Part shown: positions 34,248 to 41,581 of the stretch, piece by piece
How positions within the stretch are numbered: position 1 is the stretch's first letter
How the letters are laid out: the number at the start of each line of letters is the position of its first letter
Assembly (NCBI GenBank): GCA_002281755.1
Contig: NCHB01000028.1
Coordinates: 1 to 53,032, forward strand
Source of the DNA: Sulfurovum sp. 16-42-52
Lineage (GTDB): Bacteria > Campylobacterota > Campylobacteria > Campylobacterales > Sulfurovaceae
Direction: 5' to 3'
Length of the DNA stretch: 53,032 nt
Made by a program: the position numbers and the translations under genes
Notes under the pieces: generated by a model
Database searches by the model: none
What the model saw: the letters and a program-made list of their open reading frames with translations, nothing else
Told to the model about the DNA's origin: nothing

Positions 34248-34528
34248 AAATCATTGAATCCAAACAATTTAAAGACGAATTAAGGGTTATTGCTTTTTAT
34301 ATCAAAAAAGATAAATTGTCAGCATCGCTTAGTTTTGTAACTCTCTTAAAAAAGAAAATTAGAGATTTAAAAGACTTTCCTTACCAATACAAAAAGTCTA
34401 TCTACTTTGACAATGAAGAGATTAGAGATATGGTCTATACTGGATATACAATTGTCTATGAAGTAAATCAAGAACAGAATACTTTGGAACTCTTAAGTAT
34501 TTTTAATCAGAATTTACCTGATTTGTAG
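34244..34528 (+). CDS. ParE/RelE-superfamily toxin
   Basis: 94 residues starting at TTG 34244 in the TTGA overlap. The fold is recognisable: KQFKDELRVIAFYIKKD, a helical hairpin ending KKKIRDLKDFPYQYKKS, and the strand pair MVYTGYTIVYEVN with ELLSIFNQNLPDL closing it. ParE members poison gyrase and RelE members cleave mRNA; the sequence does not say which. It is upstream of prmC with a 12-bp gap, so it may have been inserted there. Confidence 0.75.
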   Translation: MKIIESKQFKDELRVIAFYIKKDKLSASLSFVTLLKKKIRDLKDFPYQYKKSIYFDNEEIRDMVYTGYTIVYEVNQEQNTLELLSIFNQNLPDL

Positions 34529-34540
34529 AAGGATTAAAAG

Positions 34541-35359
34541 ATGACAAACAAAGAAGCCCTATTGTGGGCAAGTTCCAGTCTTTCTGAAGCCTGTGAACGC
34601 CCACAATATGAATCAGAATTATTACTTGCTTATCATTTAAAACAAGACCGTATTTATTTGACTACGCATGACCATGTGGAGATTGAAGCACCAGAGGTAT
34701 TTAAGACACTTATCCAAAGAAGAGCCAAACATGAACCTTATGAGTACATCGTAGGGTCTGCCAGTTTTTATGATATTCACCTTGAAGTGGAAGCAGGTGT
34801 GTTGATTCCCCGACCTGAGACTGAGATACTCATTGATGTGACAGCAGAGCTTATCCGAAAAGAACAACTCACCCACATCGCTGAGATAGGTGTTGGTTCA
34901 GGTGCCATTTCGGTCGTGTTGGCACGGAAGTTTCCCGAGTTGCATATCATTGCGACAGATATTTGTGAGACACCACTCAGGGTTGCTGCAAAAAACATAG
35001 CGACATTTGGGCTAGAACATCAGATTACCTTGCGAAAGTCCAATCTTATTGATGAGGTATCTGAAGAAGTGGAGTTGGTGGTCTCAAACCCTCCATATGT
35101 CGCAGAAGATTTTTTGTTGGCTTCAAATGTGGCGGATTATGAACCCAAAGAGGCACTGTTTGGCGGTAGAGTAGGGGATGAACTCCTTAAGCAAATCATT
35201 TTGGATGTCAAACAAAGAGGTATTCGCTTCCTTGCTTGTGAGATGGGGTATGATCAGAAAGAACCTTTGCAGGATTTTGTTAATCAAATCGGGGTAAAAT
35301 ACATCAATTTTTTCAAAGACCTCGCAGGACTTGACCGTGGCTTTGTCATTGAATTTTAG
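34541..35359 (+). CDS. prmC: Peptide chain release factor glutamine methyltransferase
   Basis: 272 residues. PrmC methylates the glutamine of the GGQ motif in RF1 and RF2. N-terminal helical domain, then IPRPETEIL (~89-97), the SAM loop AEIGVGSGAISVVLA, and the catalytic VSNPPYVAEDF (~183-193). AGAAGGA lies upstream. Complete. Confidence 0.93.
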   Translation: MTNKEALLWASSSLSEACERPQYESELLLAYHLKQDRIYLTTHDHVEIEAPEVFKTLIQRRAKHEPYEYIVGSASFYDIHLEVEAGVLIPRPETEILIDVTAELIRKEQLTHIAEIGVGSGAISVVLARKFPELHIIATDICETPLRVAAKNIATFGLEHQITLRKSNLIDEVSEEVELVVSNPPYVAEDFLLASNVADYEPKEALFGGRVGDELLKQIILDVKQRGIRFLACEMGYDQKEPLQDFVNQIGVKYINFFKDLAGLDRGFVIEF

Positions 35360-35373
35360 TAAGGATATAAACA

Positions 35374-35853
35374 ATGAACAGATATTTTAAAATGGCAACA
35401 ATGGTGTATCTTATCTTTCTGTCTGCAACGCTTGGTATGATGCTGTATGCAGGCATCGTGGTTACCTCTGTGACCTTTCATACGCAGGCATGGTTGGGTG
35501 CAGAGGTGCTCACGCGTTTTCAAGAGGGTCAGATTATGACAGAGAACTTTTTGCGTCTGTCGTATGTGGTGACTGTGATGCTGGTAGCAGTCGTATTCTA
35601 TGAAGGCTATAAGTTTAAAAAGTTTGAACGCGACACGCTGACGCAGGTAGCCACCTTTTTTGTCCTTGCAACTGGGCTTTTGTTTTCACAGTACTACATA
35701 CCCGATATCATAGCGATGCAAGCTCAGGGTGAAGCGATGACAAACTCTATGGCATTTGTCAATACCCATAAAGGCTCAGAGATAAATTCCAAAATATTCG
35801 CCGTCGCACTCTTGGTACTCATTGTGCAAAATATGCGTAGAGCGTGTAAGTAG
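35374..35853 (+). CDS. DUF4149 family membrane protein
   Basis: 159 residues with four hydrophobic segments: near residues 8-32, 62-78, 90-105 and 138-153. The layout and the FxSATLGMMLYAGIVV start fit DUF4149, a family of unknown function common in proteobacteria. AAGGA lies upstream of the ATG. It lies between prmC and a DNA glycosylase with minimal gaps. Confidence 0.65.
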   Translation: MNRYFKMATMVYLIFLSATLGMMLYAGIVVTSVTFHTQAWLGAEVLTRFQEGQIMTENFLRLSYVVTVMLVAVVFYEGYKFKKFERDTLTQVATFFVLATGLLFSQYYIPDIIAMQAQGEAMTNSMAFVNTHKGSEINSKIFAVALLVLIVQNMRRACK

Positions 35854-35859
35854 TTGTCT

Positions 35860-36348
35860 ATGAGTGAACTTTTGGAGCATCCGTTTAAACCCATCGTGTT
35901 TCAAGATACCAAGATATTGATATTGGGCTCTTTCCCCAGTATTCAGTCGTTTGAAAAAGCGTTTTACTATGCACATCCGCGCAATCAATTCTGGAAATTG
36001 TTAGAGAGTATCACCTCTTACCCCATCAACAATCGTGACCAAAAAATATGGTTACTGAAAGAGAGCAAGTTTGGTCTGTGGGATATGATCAAACGATGCA
36101 GCAGAGAAACTTCGCTTGACAGTTCTTTGGAAGAGGAAGAGGTCAATGATATCGCAGCACTGATTGAGGCGTATCCGAGCATCACTAAAATCGCTTTTAC
36201 GGGTAAAAAAGCAGAAGCGCTTTTTAGGGTGCATTTTTCTCATCTTGAGGTTGAAACGGTTTATCTTCCTTCACCCTCAGCGGCGTATGCGAAGATGTCT
36301 TTTGCAGACAAAGTACTTACATACAAAAAACACTTAGGGGTAAATTAG
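35860..36348 (+). CDS. Hypoxanthine/deoxyinosine DNA glycosylase (UDG family 6-like)
   Basis: 162 residues of the uracil-DNA glycosylase superfamily. ILGSFPSIQSFEKAFYYAHP (~23-42) with RNQFWKLLE next is the characteristic opening of the HDG group, which removes hypoxanthine from deaminated adenine. LPSPSAAYAKM (~139-149) is the C-terminal DNA-intercalation motif. ATG 35860 is used; TTG 35854 is in frame. The last base is shared with the start of apaH. Confidence 0.82.
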   Translation: MSELLEHPFKPIVFQDTKILILGSFPSIQSFEKAFYYAHPRNQFWKLLESITSYPINNRDQKIWLLKESKFGLWDMIKRCSRETSLDSSLEEEEVNDIAALIEAYPSITKIAFTGKKAEALFRVHFSHLEVETVYLPSPSAAYAKMSFADKVLTYKKHLGVN

Positions 36349-37181
36349 TGGCAGTTTGGGCAATTGGTGATATACAGGGATGTTACGGATCATTTAGACA
36401 GTTATTGGATAAAATAGCCTTTGATCCTACACAAGATACACTTTGGATCGCTGGAGATGTCGTCAACAGAGGCGAGGGCTCGCTTGAGACTTTGGAGTAT
36501 CTTTATAGTCTCAAAGAGCGTGTACAAATTGTACTCGGCAATCATGACATTACTCTCATTGCCGCCTATTACGGTATTAAAAAATCCAATCCGACGCTTG
36601 ATTCTATACTCCAATCCCCTCGTGCCAAGATACTCATAGACTGGCTCAGAAGCCAAAAGTTTTTACATGTTGATTATCAGCTTGGCTACTGTATGGCACA
36701 TGCGGGTATTTCACCCGAGTTTGATCTGGGTATGGCACTGCGTTATGCCCAAAGAATAGAAGAGAAGATGGGTGGCGATGATGCGGAAGTATGGCTCAGA
36801 AAAATCCTCAAAAGCGGTGTTGACCAATTTAACCGAGAGGCAAGCCTCATAGACATCGATCGTTATCTGGTTAGTGCTTTTACGCGTATGCGCTATTGCT
36901 ATAAAGATCATAAACTTGATTTTGACCAAAAGGGTGCACCGACAGATGTACTGAGACAAAAAGGGCTAAAGCCTTGGTTTGAATGCAAAGACCGCAAAGA
37001 GATTCATTTGCGCATTATCATAGGTCACTGGTCAACCTTGGGACTCTATCAAGACGAACATATCTTAGCCATAGACACAGGATGCCTTTGGGGCGGTAGC
37101 CTCACCGCAGCGCGTATTGATACGCATGAGGTTGAATTTGTATCTGTTGCATGTGAGAAACGATTAAATATTCAAAAATGA
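36348..37181 (+). CDS. apaH: Symmetrical bis(5'-nucleosyl)-tetraphosphatase
   Basis: 277 residues starting at GTG 36348. ApaH splits Ap4A into two ADP and can remove Np4 caps from RNA. Metallophosphatase motifs: AIGDIQGCYGSF (~5-16), IAGDVVNRG (~34-42), LGNHD (~62-66) and later AHAGISPEF. AGGGG lies upstream, and the gene overlaps the glycosylase gene by one base. Confidence 0.92.
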   Translation: MAVWAIGDIQGCYGSFRQLLDKIAFDPTQDTLWIAGDVVNRGEGSLETLEYLYSLKERVQIVLGNHDITLIAAYYGIKKSNPTLDSILQSPRAKILIDWLRSQKFLHVDYQLGYCMAHAGISPEFDLGMALRYAQRIEEKMGGDDAEVWLRKILKSGVDQFNREASLIDIDRYLVSAFTRMRYCYKDHKLDFDQKGAPTDVLRQKGLKPWFECKDRKEIHLRIIIGHWSTLGLYQDEHILAIDTGCLWGGSLTAARIDTHEVEFVSVACEKRLNIQK

Positions 37182-37196
37182 ATGAAGGTGAATCTT

Positions 37197-37256
37197 ATGA
37201 TACGTGTCGGCACAGAACGTTATGAAGTACCAGAGGCGGTACCTTTTGGAGGTTAA
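37197..37256 (+). CDS. Possible 19-residue small peptide
   Basis: ATG 37197 is preceded by AAGG with 8-nt spacing and opens 19 codons to a TAA at 37254-37256. The product begins MIRVGTERYEV and ends VPFGG. It lies between apaH and the convergent ATP-grasp gene. Its Phe-Gly-Gly end matches that of the UPF0323 lipoprotein nearby. It may be chance; there is no conservation test here. Confidence 0.25.
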   Translation: MIRVGTERYEVPEAVPFGG

Positions 37257-37270
37257 ACAACCGTATACTT

Positions 37271-38452
37271 CTATCTTTGGACACGGTGTCCAACAAATTT
37301 TGACATATTGTTCAGTATCTTCCCGCCTTTTCTGAAACCAAGTCCGCAGGCTTCATAGGCGTAAAATACACCTGCCTGATAGGAATTGCCCTCTTCATCT
37401 GTGGGCAGCTGTGTGTAAGTTTGGTACACCATTTTATGGCTGTCATACTCACCCGCCATACTCTCAATACTATTTCCCTTTTCATCCAAGATACTCACAG
37501 AACTTCCTTCTCTGCCAAAGACAGGTTTTCTGACTTGTTTTTTTCCTTGCAAAGGCTCAAAAGATGTTTCCAGAAGAAGAGGGTGATTGGGGAAGAGATC
37601 CCATAGGATTTTGAGCAAACCCTTGCTTTGAAAGAGCAGGGTATAGGGAGGATTAAAGATGATCGCTTTTTGGTTCTTTATGATGTTCGTAAGCAGCATC
37701 GCAAGATCTGATTCTTCCAGTGCTATATCTTCCCAAGGGATAAGTTTAAACCACAATTCATAATTTTTATCGTGATAAAAAATACCCTCTTGGGCTGAAA
37801 ATTCTATTTCGTCTATGTAGGCAAATTCTGTCTCAAATCCTGCTTCTGTGGCAATGTGCTGAAGGAGTCTTACCGTGTTTTCCTCTTCTGCATTTCCTCT
37901 GATCGAAGTAAAAAGAAAGCGCCAGCCGTCATAGTGTTCTTCAAAAGAGGAGACATCTTCTTCAAGTGTCACCAAACGTTTAAAATTGTCAACTAGAGCT
38001 TCATAAAGACCATTAAACTGCTGTGCTTCATTAAGCCCATTTTTTTTAAGCATCGCCCATTGTACGATCGCAGTTTCAAAAAGTGCTGTCGGTGTATCTG
38101 CATTAAATTCAAGCAGTTTAACAGGAGCGCCATCCAAGCCTCCTGCAAAGTCAAAACGACCATAGAGATGCCAGTGGACATCACTTTGCCATGATTCCTT
38201 AATGCTCTCTACAAGGTTGAACGGTATACCGATAGCATGGAAAAGATTGTTGTCTATGACATATTGTGCTGCTTCTATGTACATATCATACAGCGTATTT
38301 GCGGCTTCGTAGAACGTTTGCGCTTCCTGTTCGCTAATAAAAAGCAGTGTATCGGATAAATAGGAGCTTTCATCCTGATCTGTATGCCAGACAAACCCCA
38401 AAGATTCTAGGTAGTCTGTATTTAAAGGCGTTATCTTTTCAAAATTTAGCAT
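37271..38452 (-). CDS. Glutathionylspermidine synthase-like ATP-grasp ligase (YgiC/YjfC-type)
   Basis: 393 residues, the synthetase-only form without the amidase domain. RFDFAGGLDGAPVKLLEFNA (~99-118) then DTPTALFE, KPVFGREGSSVSIL (~310-323) and YQAGVFYAYEACGLGFRKGG are those of the GspS/YgiC family. The fold joins an amine to a carboxylate via an acyl phosphate. It starts three bases after the UPF0323 lipoprotein stop, so the two are one operon, as E. coli ygiC follows ygiB. True glutathionylspermidine synthesis is unlikely given this pairing; a ligase acting on its lipoprotein partner or on a cell-surface peptide is an inference. Confidence 0.8.
   Translation of the reverse strand: MLNFEKITPLNTDYLESLGFVWHTDQDESSYLSDTLLFISEQEAQTFYEAANTLYDMYIEAAQYVIDNNLFHAIGIPFNLVESIKESWQSDVHWHLYGRFDFAGGLDGAPVKLLEFNADTPTALFETAIVQWAMLKKNGLNEAQQFNGLYEALVDNFKRLVTLEEDVSSFEEHYDGWRFLFTSIRGNAEEENTVRLLQHIATEAGFETEFAYIDEIEFSAQEGIFYHDKNYELWFKLIPWEDIALEESDLAMLLTNIIKNQKAIIFNPPYTLLFQSKGLLKILWDLFPNHPLLLETSFEPLQGKKQVRKPVFGREGSSVSILDEKGNSIESMAGEYDSHKMVYQTYTQLPTDEEGNSYQAGVFYAYEACGLGFRKGGKILNNMSKFVGHRVQR
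37277..37293. repeat. Perfect 8-bp palindrome at the 3' end of the ATP-grasp gene
   Basis: TTGGACAC (37277-37284) and GTGTCCAA (37286-37293) around one base. It lies inside the last codons of the ligase gene. With a single-base centre it would need to open to form a hairpin, and no T run follows on either strand, so it is a weak terminator candidate or a protein site. Confidence 0.4.
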
Positions 38453-38455
38453 CTA

Positions 38456-39046
38456 TCAACCACCAAAAGAGCTACTGGAAGTACTTGAAGATTTGCCGCT
38501 TCCAAAAAATCCGCTTCTTTTGCTTGTACTGTTTTTAGGGTTGTTAAAACTTTTTTGGCTTTTGGCGTAGGTTGAAGGGGATTTGTACCCAGCTTGTCTG
38601 TTGTTTTGATAGTTTTGATTGCCAAAAAGTTTAGAGCCTATCCAGGAACCTATCATAGCACCGGCAATGCTTGAGAGTAAAACTTCACCAAGACCCATAC
38701 CGCCCTGCTGTGTCATTTGAGGATCTTGTGCTTTGGTAAGATTGGATGTACCGTTATCAATCTTGGCAGCTTCTTCGGCCACCAGTGCATCCATCTCCGG
38801 CTTGGTTAGAACGCGTTCTGTGCCATCAAGTTTTTTAAGCACGATGCGTGTCTCATCTGCTGGGAATTCATCTTTGATCTGGTATTTGCCGGGAGCCGTC
38901 TCTTCGATGATGACAAAGGCGTTTTGGGCTTTGGTTTCTTCTTGTTTGGACTCATTGTTACCAAAACATCCCGTAAGCCCTGTTGCCAAAAGTGCACCCA
39001 GCCCTGTAGCTGTTGCAATGGTTGAAAGTTTCTTTATATGTTTCAT
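38456..39046 (-). CDS. UPF0323 family lipoprotein
   Basis: 196 residues from the ATG at 39046, with GGA 7 nt upstream. The signal peptide ends in the lipobox TGLTGC. The middle binds nothing recognisable; a Gly-rich hydrophobic stretch (GLGEVLLSSIAGAMIGSWIG, ~115-134) could insert in a membrane. The last ~60 residues are Ser, Asn and Lys-rich and end SSSSFGG. UPF0323 is known from Campylobacter and Helicobacter. The Ser-rich tail ending Gly-Gly is like E. coli YgiB, partner of the ligase YgiC; here too a YgiC-like ligase gene follows, 3 bp on. Confidence 0.8.
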   Translation of the reverse strand: MKHIKKLSTIATATGLGALLATGLTGCFGNNESKQEETKAQNAFVIIEETAPGKYQIKDEFPADETRIVLKKLDGTERVLTKPEMDALVAEEAAKIDNGTSNLTKAQDPQMTQQGGMGLGEVLLSSIAGAMIGSWIGSKLFGNQNYQNNRQAGYKSPSTYAKSQKSFNNPKNSTSKRSGFFGSGKSSSTSSSSFGG

Positions 39047-39141
39047 TGTATATCCGTCAGGTAAAATTTCGATAATCATAGCAAAAGATGTTTAATGACA
39101 AGCAAAGTTAATAAGAAAGAAATGTATTGCAAAGAAGGGAG

Positions 39142-39163
39142 GGCAGAGAGGAAGAGCTCTGCC
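39142..39163 (-). terminator. Weak terminator-like hairpin after ftsZ
   Basis: GGCAGAG (39142-39148) pairs with CTCTGCC (39157-39163), an 8-nt loop between. It lies 17 bp past the ftsZ stop on the minus strand. The following bases are pyrimidine-rich but not a clean T run. Confidence 0.4.
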
Positions 39164-39179
39164 TTGTTATAGGGGAGAG

Positions 39180-40331
39180 TTAGTCCATCTGCTTTCTAAG
39201 GAAAGTTGGCACATCTAAAATATCTTCATTTTCACCATTGTATCCGCCTACAACCATTCTGTTCGCAATACGATTTGTATTGATGTTGCAAATATTTGGA
39301 CTTAGGAGTGTCTCTTGTTTTTTGATGATGGGTTCAGGGATGGAATTTTTGTCTTCAAAACCTGTTGCAACGATGGTGATTCTGACTTCATCAATTGCCA
39401 TATTTTCATTGGTGGTTGTACCAAAGATAACAGAAGCATTTTCATCGGCACTCTCTTCGATGATATTCATCGCTTCACTGATTTCCATGATAGGATAATC
39501 CGGGTGGATGTCAAAGTGAACCAATACACCCATCGCACCATCAATCGATATATTGTCAAGCAATGGTGATTCGATAGCAGATTTTGCTGCATCGTAGGCT
39601 GCGTTTTTACCACAGCTGTATCCTGCACCCATGAGGGCAAGACCTCTGTGACTCATGACTGTTTTTACGTCAGCAAAGTCAAGGTTGATATCATTGTCTC
39701 CATGTGAAAGAATCACTTTGGAGATACCGCCAACGGCTTGAGCAAGAATGTCATCTACCATTCTAAAACTCTCTTTGATGCCAAGATTTTTTTCAACAAC
39801 TGAAAGAAGCTTTTCATTTGGAACAACAATGATAGAGTCTGATTCTCTTTTGAGTTCCTCAAGACCTTCTTTTGCAAGTTTGGTTCTCTTCTTACCTTCA
39901 AACTTGAAAGGGCTGGTTACGATAGAAACGGTTAACGCACCGACTTCTTTTGCAGCTTGAGCAATGATTGGTGCAGCACCCGTACCTGTTCCCCCACCAA
40001 GACCGGCAGAAATAAAGACGATATCTGCGCCCGTTAACATACTTTTGATATCTTCAAAACTCTCAAGTGCAGCTTCTCTGCCTTTGTCAGGAATCATACC
40101 TGCACCCAAACCTCTGGTTGCATTGATGCCCAGTTGCATTTTAAATGGTGCAAGCGAGCTGTCCAGAGCCTGTGCATCGGTATTGGCAACAATCAAATCA
40201 ATACTATTGATTCCCTCATTAATCATGTGGTTAATCATGTTTCCGCCACCGCCGCCCACGCCGATAGCTTTTATTTTTGCACCATTGGTGTGACCTACGG
40301 CTTCAATGATCTCTATTTCAAACTCTTCCAT
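39180..40331 (-). CDS. ftsZ: Cell division protein FtsZ
   Basis: 383 residues. Tubulin-like GTPase that forms the division ring. GVGGGGGNMINHM (~24-36), the tubulin signature GLGGGTGTGAAPI (~110-122), NLDFADVKTVM and a C-terminal VPTFLRKQMD, which is the conserved tail that binds FtsA. AAAGGGAG precedes the ATG. Intact, which contrasts with the broken ftsA just upstream in the same operon. Confidence 0.97.
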   Translation of the reverse strand: MEEFEIEIIEAVGHTNGAKIKAIGVGGGGGNMINHMINEGINSIDLIVANTDAQALDSSLAPFKMQLGINATRGLGAGMIPDKGREAALESFEDIKSMLTGADIVFISAGLGGGTGTGAAPIIAQAAKEVGALTVSIVTSPFKFEGKKRTKLAKEGLEELKRESDSIIVVPNEKLLSVVEKNLGIKESFRMVDDILAQAVGGISKVILSHGDNDINLDFADVKTVMSHRGLALMGAGYSCGKNAAYDAAKSAIESPLLDNISIDGAMGVLVHFDIHPDYPIMEISEAMNIIEESADENASVIFGTTTNENMAIDEVRITIVATGFEDKNSIPEPIIKKQETLLSPNICNINTNRIANRMVVGGYNGENEDILDVPTFLRKQMD

Positions 40332-40367
40332 GTTTTTCTCCCTTTTAGTTGATGTGTGTACGCTATT

Positions 40368-41581
40368 TTAAAAAAGCTGCTTTGCCCAATTTGCCAGTTT
40401 TTTGAGTGGATTTTGATTGTCATGTCCCAAATCAGGCAGTTCGTCAAAAAGGATATTTCCCGTCTCTTCGCTATTGCCTTTTGGTCTTGATGACTCCTTT
40501 ATCTCGTATGGACGAGATTTAGAAGTTGCCTCTGGTTTTGCTGTCTCAGCTGAGCCGATGCGGATATCTCTTAGATTTTCTTCATGGACTACTTTGGAGT
40601 GCAACATGGTTTGTTGGAAATCAATTTCGTACTGTGTATGACCACCTGCTCTGTAAAGCAGTAAGCCAATGACTGTTGAGTAGGCAGGATCTTTGAGTTC
40701 ATCAAAAAGTCCCGGTACATTGTCAGGGTGTGCGACACGTACAGGCAGTCCTGTGAAAATAGCTTGCGCCAACTCCCTGATACCTTTGAGTTTTGTCATC
40801 CCGCCTGTAAGGATGATGCCTGCACCGATTTGTTCTTTCAGTGCAGATTTTTCAAGGGATTTTGCCAAGATCATCAACGCTTCTTCTACACGCGAGAAAA
40901 TGACTGAATGGACAATATCCAAAGAGACGCCATTGCGACTCTCTTCATCTCCGATGATCGGCAGTTCAATGATTTCGTTTGAGCTTTCAGTCAGATTGCC
41001 ATGACGTACTTTGACATTTTCTGCAATCTGTAAAGGTGTATGAAGTGCCATAGAAAGGTCGTTGGTGATGTGGTTTGACCCTACACCTAAAAAATCATTG
41101 TACCTTATGGAGTTTCCTGTGTGGATGACCATATTGCTGGTTTGTCCGCCTAAGTCGATGACTGCGACACCGAGCTTCCATACGGCTGGCGTTCATATCA
41201 ATCGGATCTTCGATAAAGTCTTGGTCATCTACTCTAAAGTTATAGGGTAAGACGTGAATCACGTCATATTCATTGGGGACATTTGCATTATAGAGTGCGG
41301 TTTGCATCACACGGTTAATCTCTTTGATGGAAATGTCTTTATGTGGTATGTTGACAATACCCGTTGAGTTGAGACTTTTTGCATAGGCATTGGAGATCGA
41401 AACTGTAGCTGAAGAGATATTGCTTCCTGCGATACGCTTTGCATCACTAATGGCTTTCTTGATAGATTTTGAAGCAAGCTCGATGTTGGTAATGGCACCT
41501 TTTTTAACCCCTTGTGATTTCAGCGATGATTGCACATATTTTAGTAGAACCGATATCTATAGCTAAAATTGTATCATTCAA
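40368..41581 (-). pseudogene. ftsA: Cell division protein FtsA, disrupted by two internal deletions
   Basis: Translation from TTG 41581 (GGGAGGG upstream, overlapping the chaperone stop) gives ILAIDIGSTKICAIIAE, then the frame breaks near 41520. The next frame continues with KSQGVKKGAITNIELASKS, so roughly 15-20 residues of FtsA are missing as well as the frame. It runs to DMNASRMEA and breaks again near 41175, where about 45-48 residues expected before LGVAVIDLGGQTSN are absent. The remainder to 40368 is normal, including GGMTKLKGI. Two junctions, both losing sequence and frame, exclude a simple one-base error. FtsA anchors FtsZ to the membrane and is usually needed. Either a true pseudogene or lost sequence in the assembly. 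Confidence 0.85.

Noticed and set aside
37271-38452. Functional glutathionylspermidine synthase
   Set aside because: The amidase domain is absent and the gene is paired with a lipoprotein as in ygiBC; family name alone is not enough to assign that reaction.
41095-41132. Independent gene starting at ATG 41132 for the FtsA C-terminal half
   Set aside because: The frame carries LGVAVIDLGGQTSN directly upstream of that ATG, so it is the continuation of FtsA, with no ribosome site at the ATG.
40368-41581. Programmed frameshifting or one sequencing indel in ftsA
   Set aside because: Conserved family sequence is absent at both junctions, so the gene cannot be restored by a shift of one or two bases.
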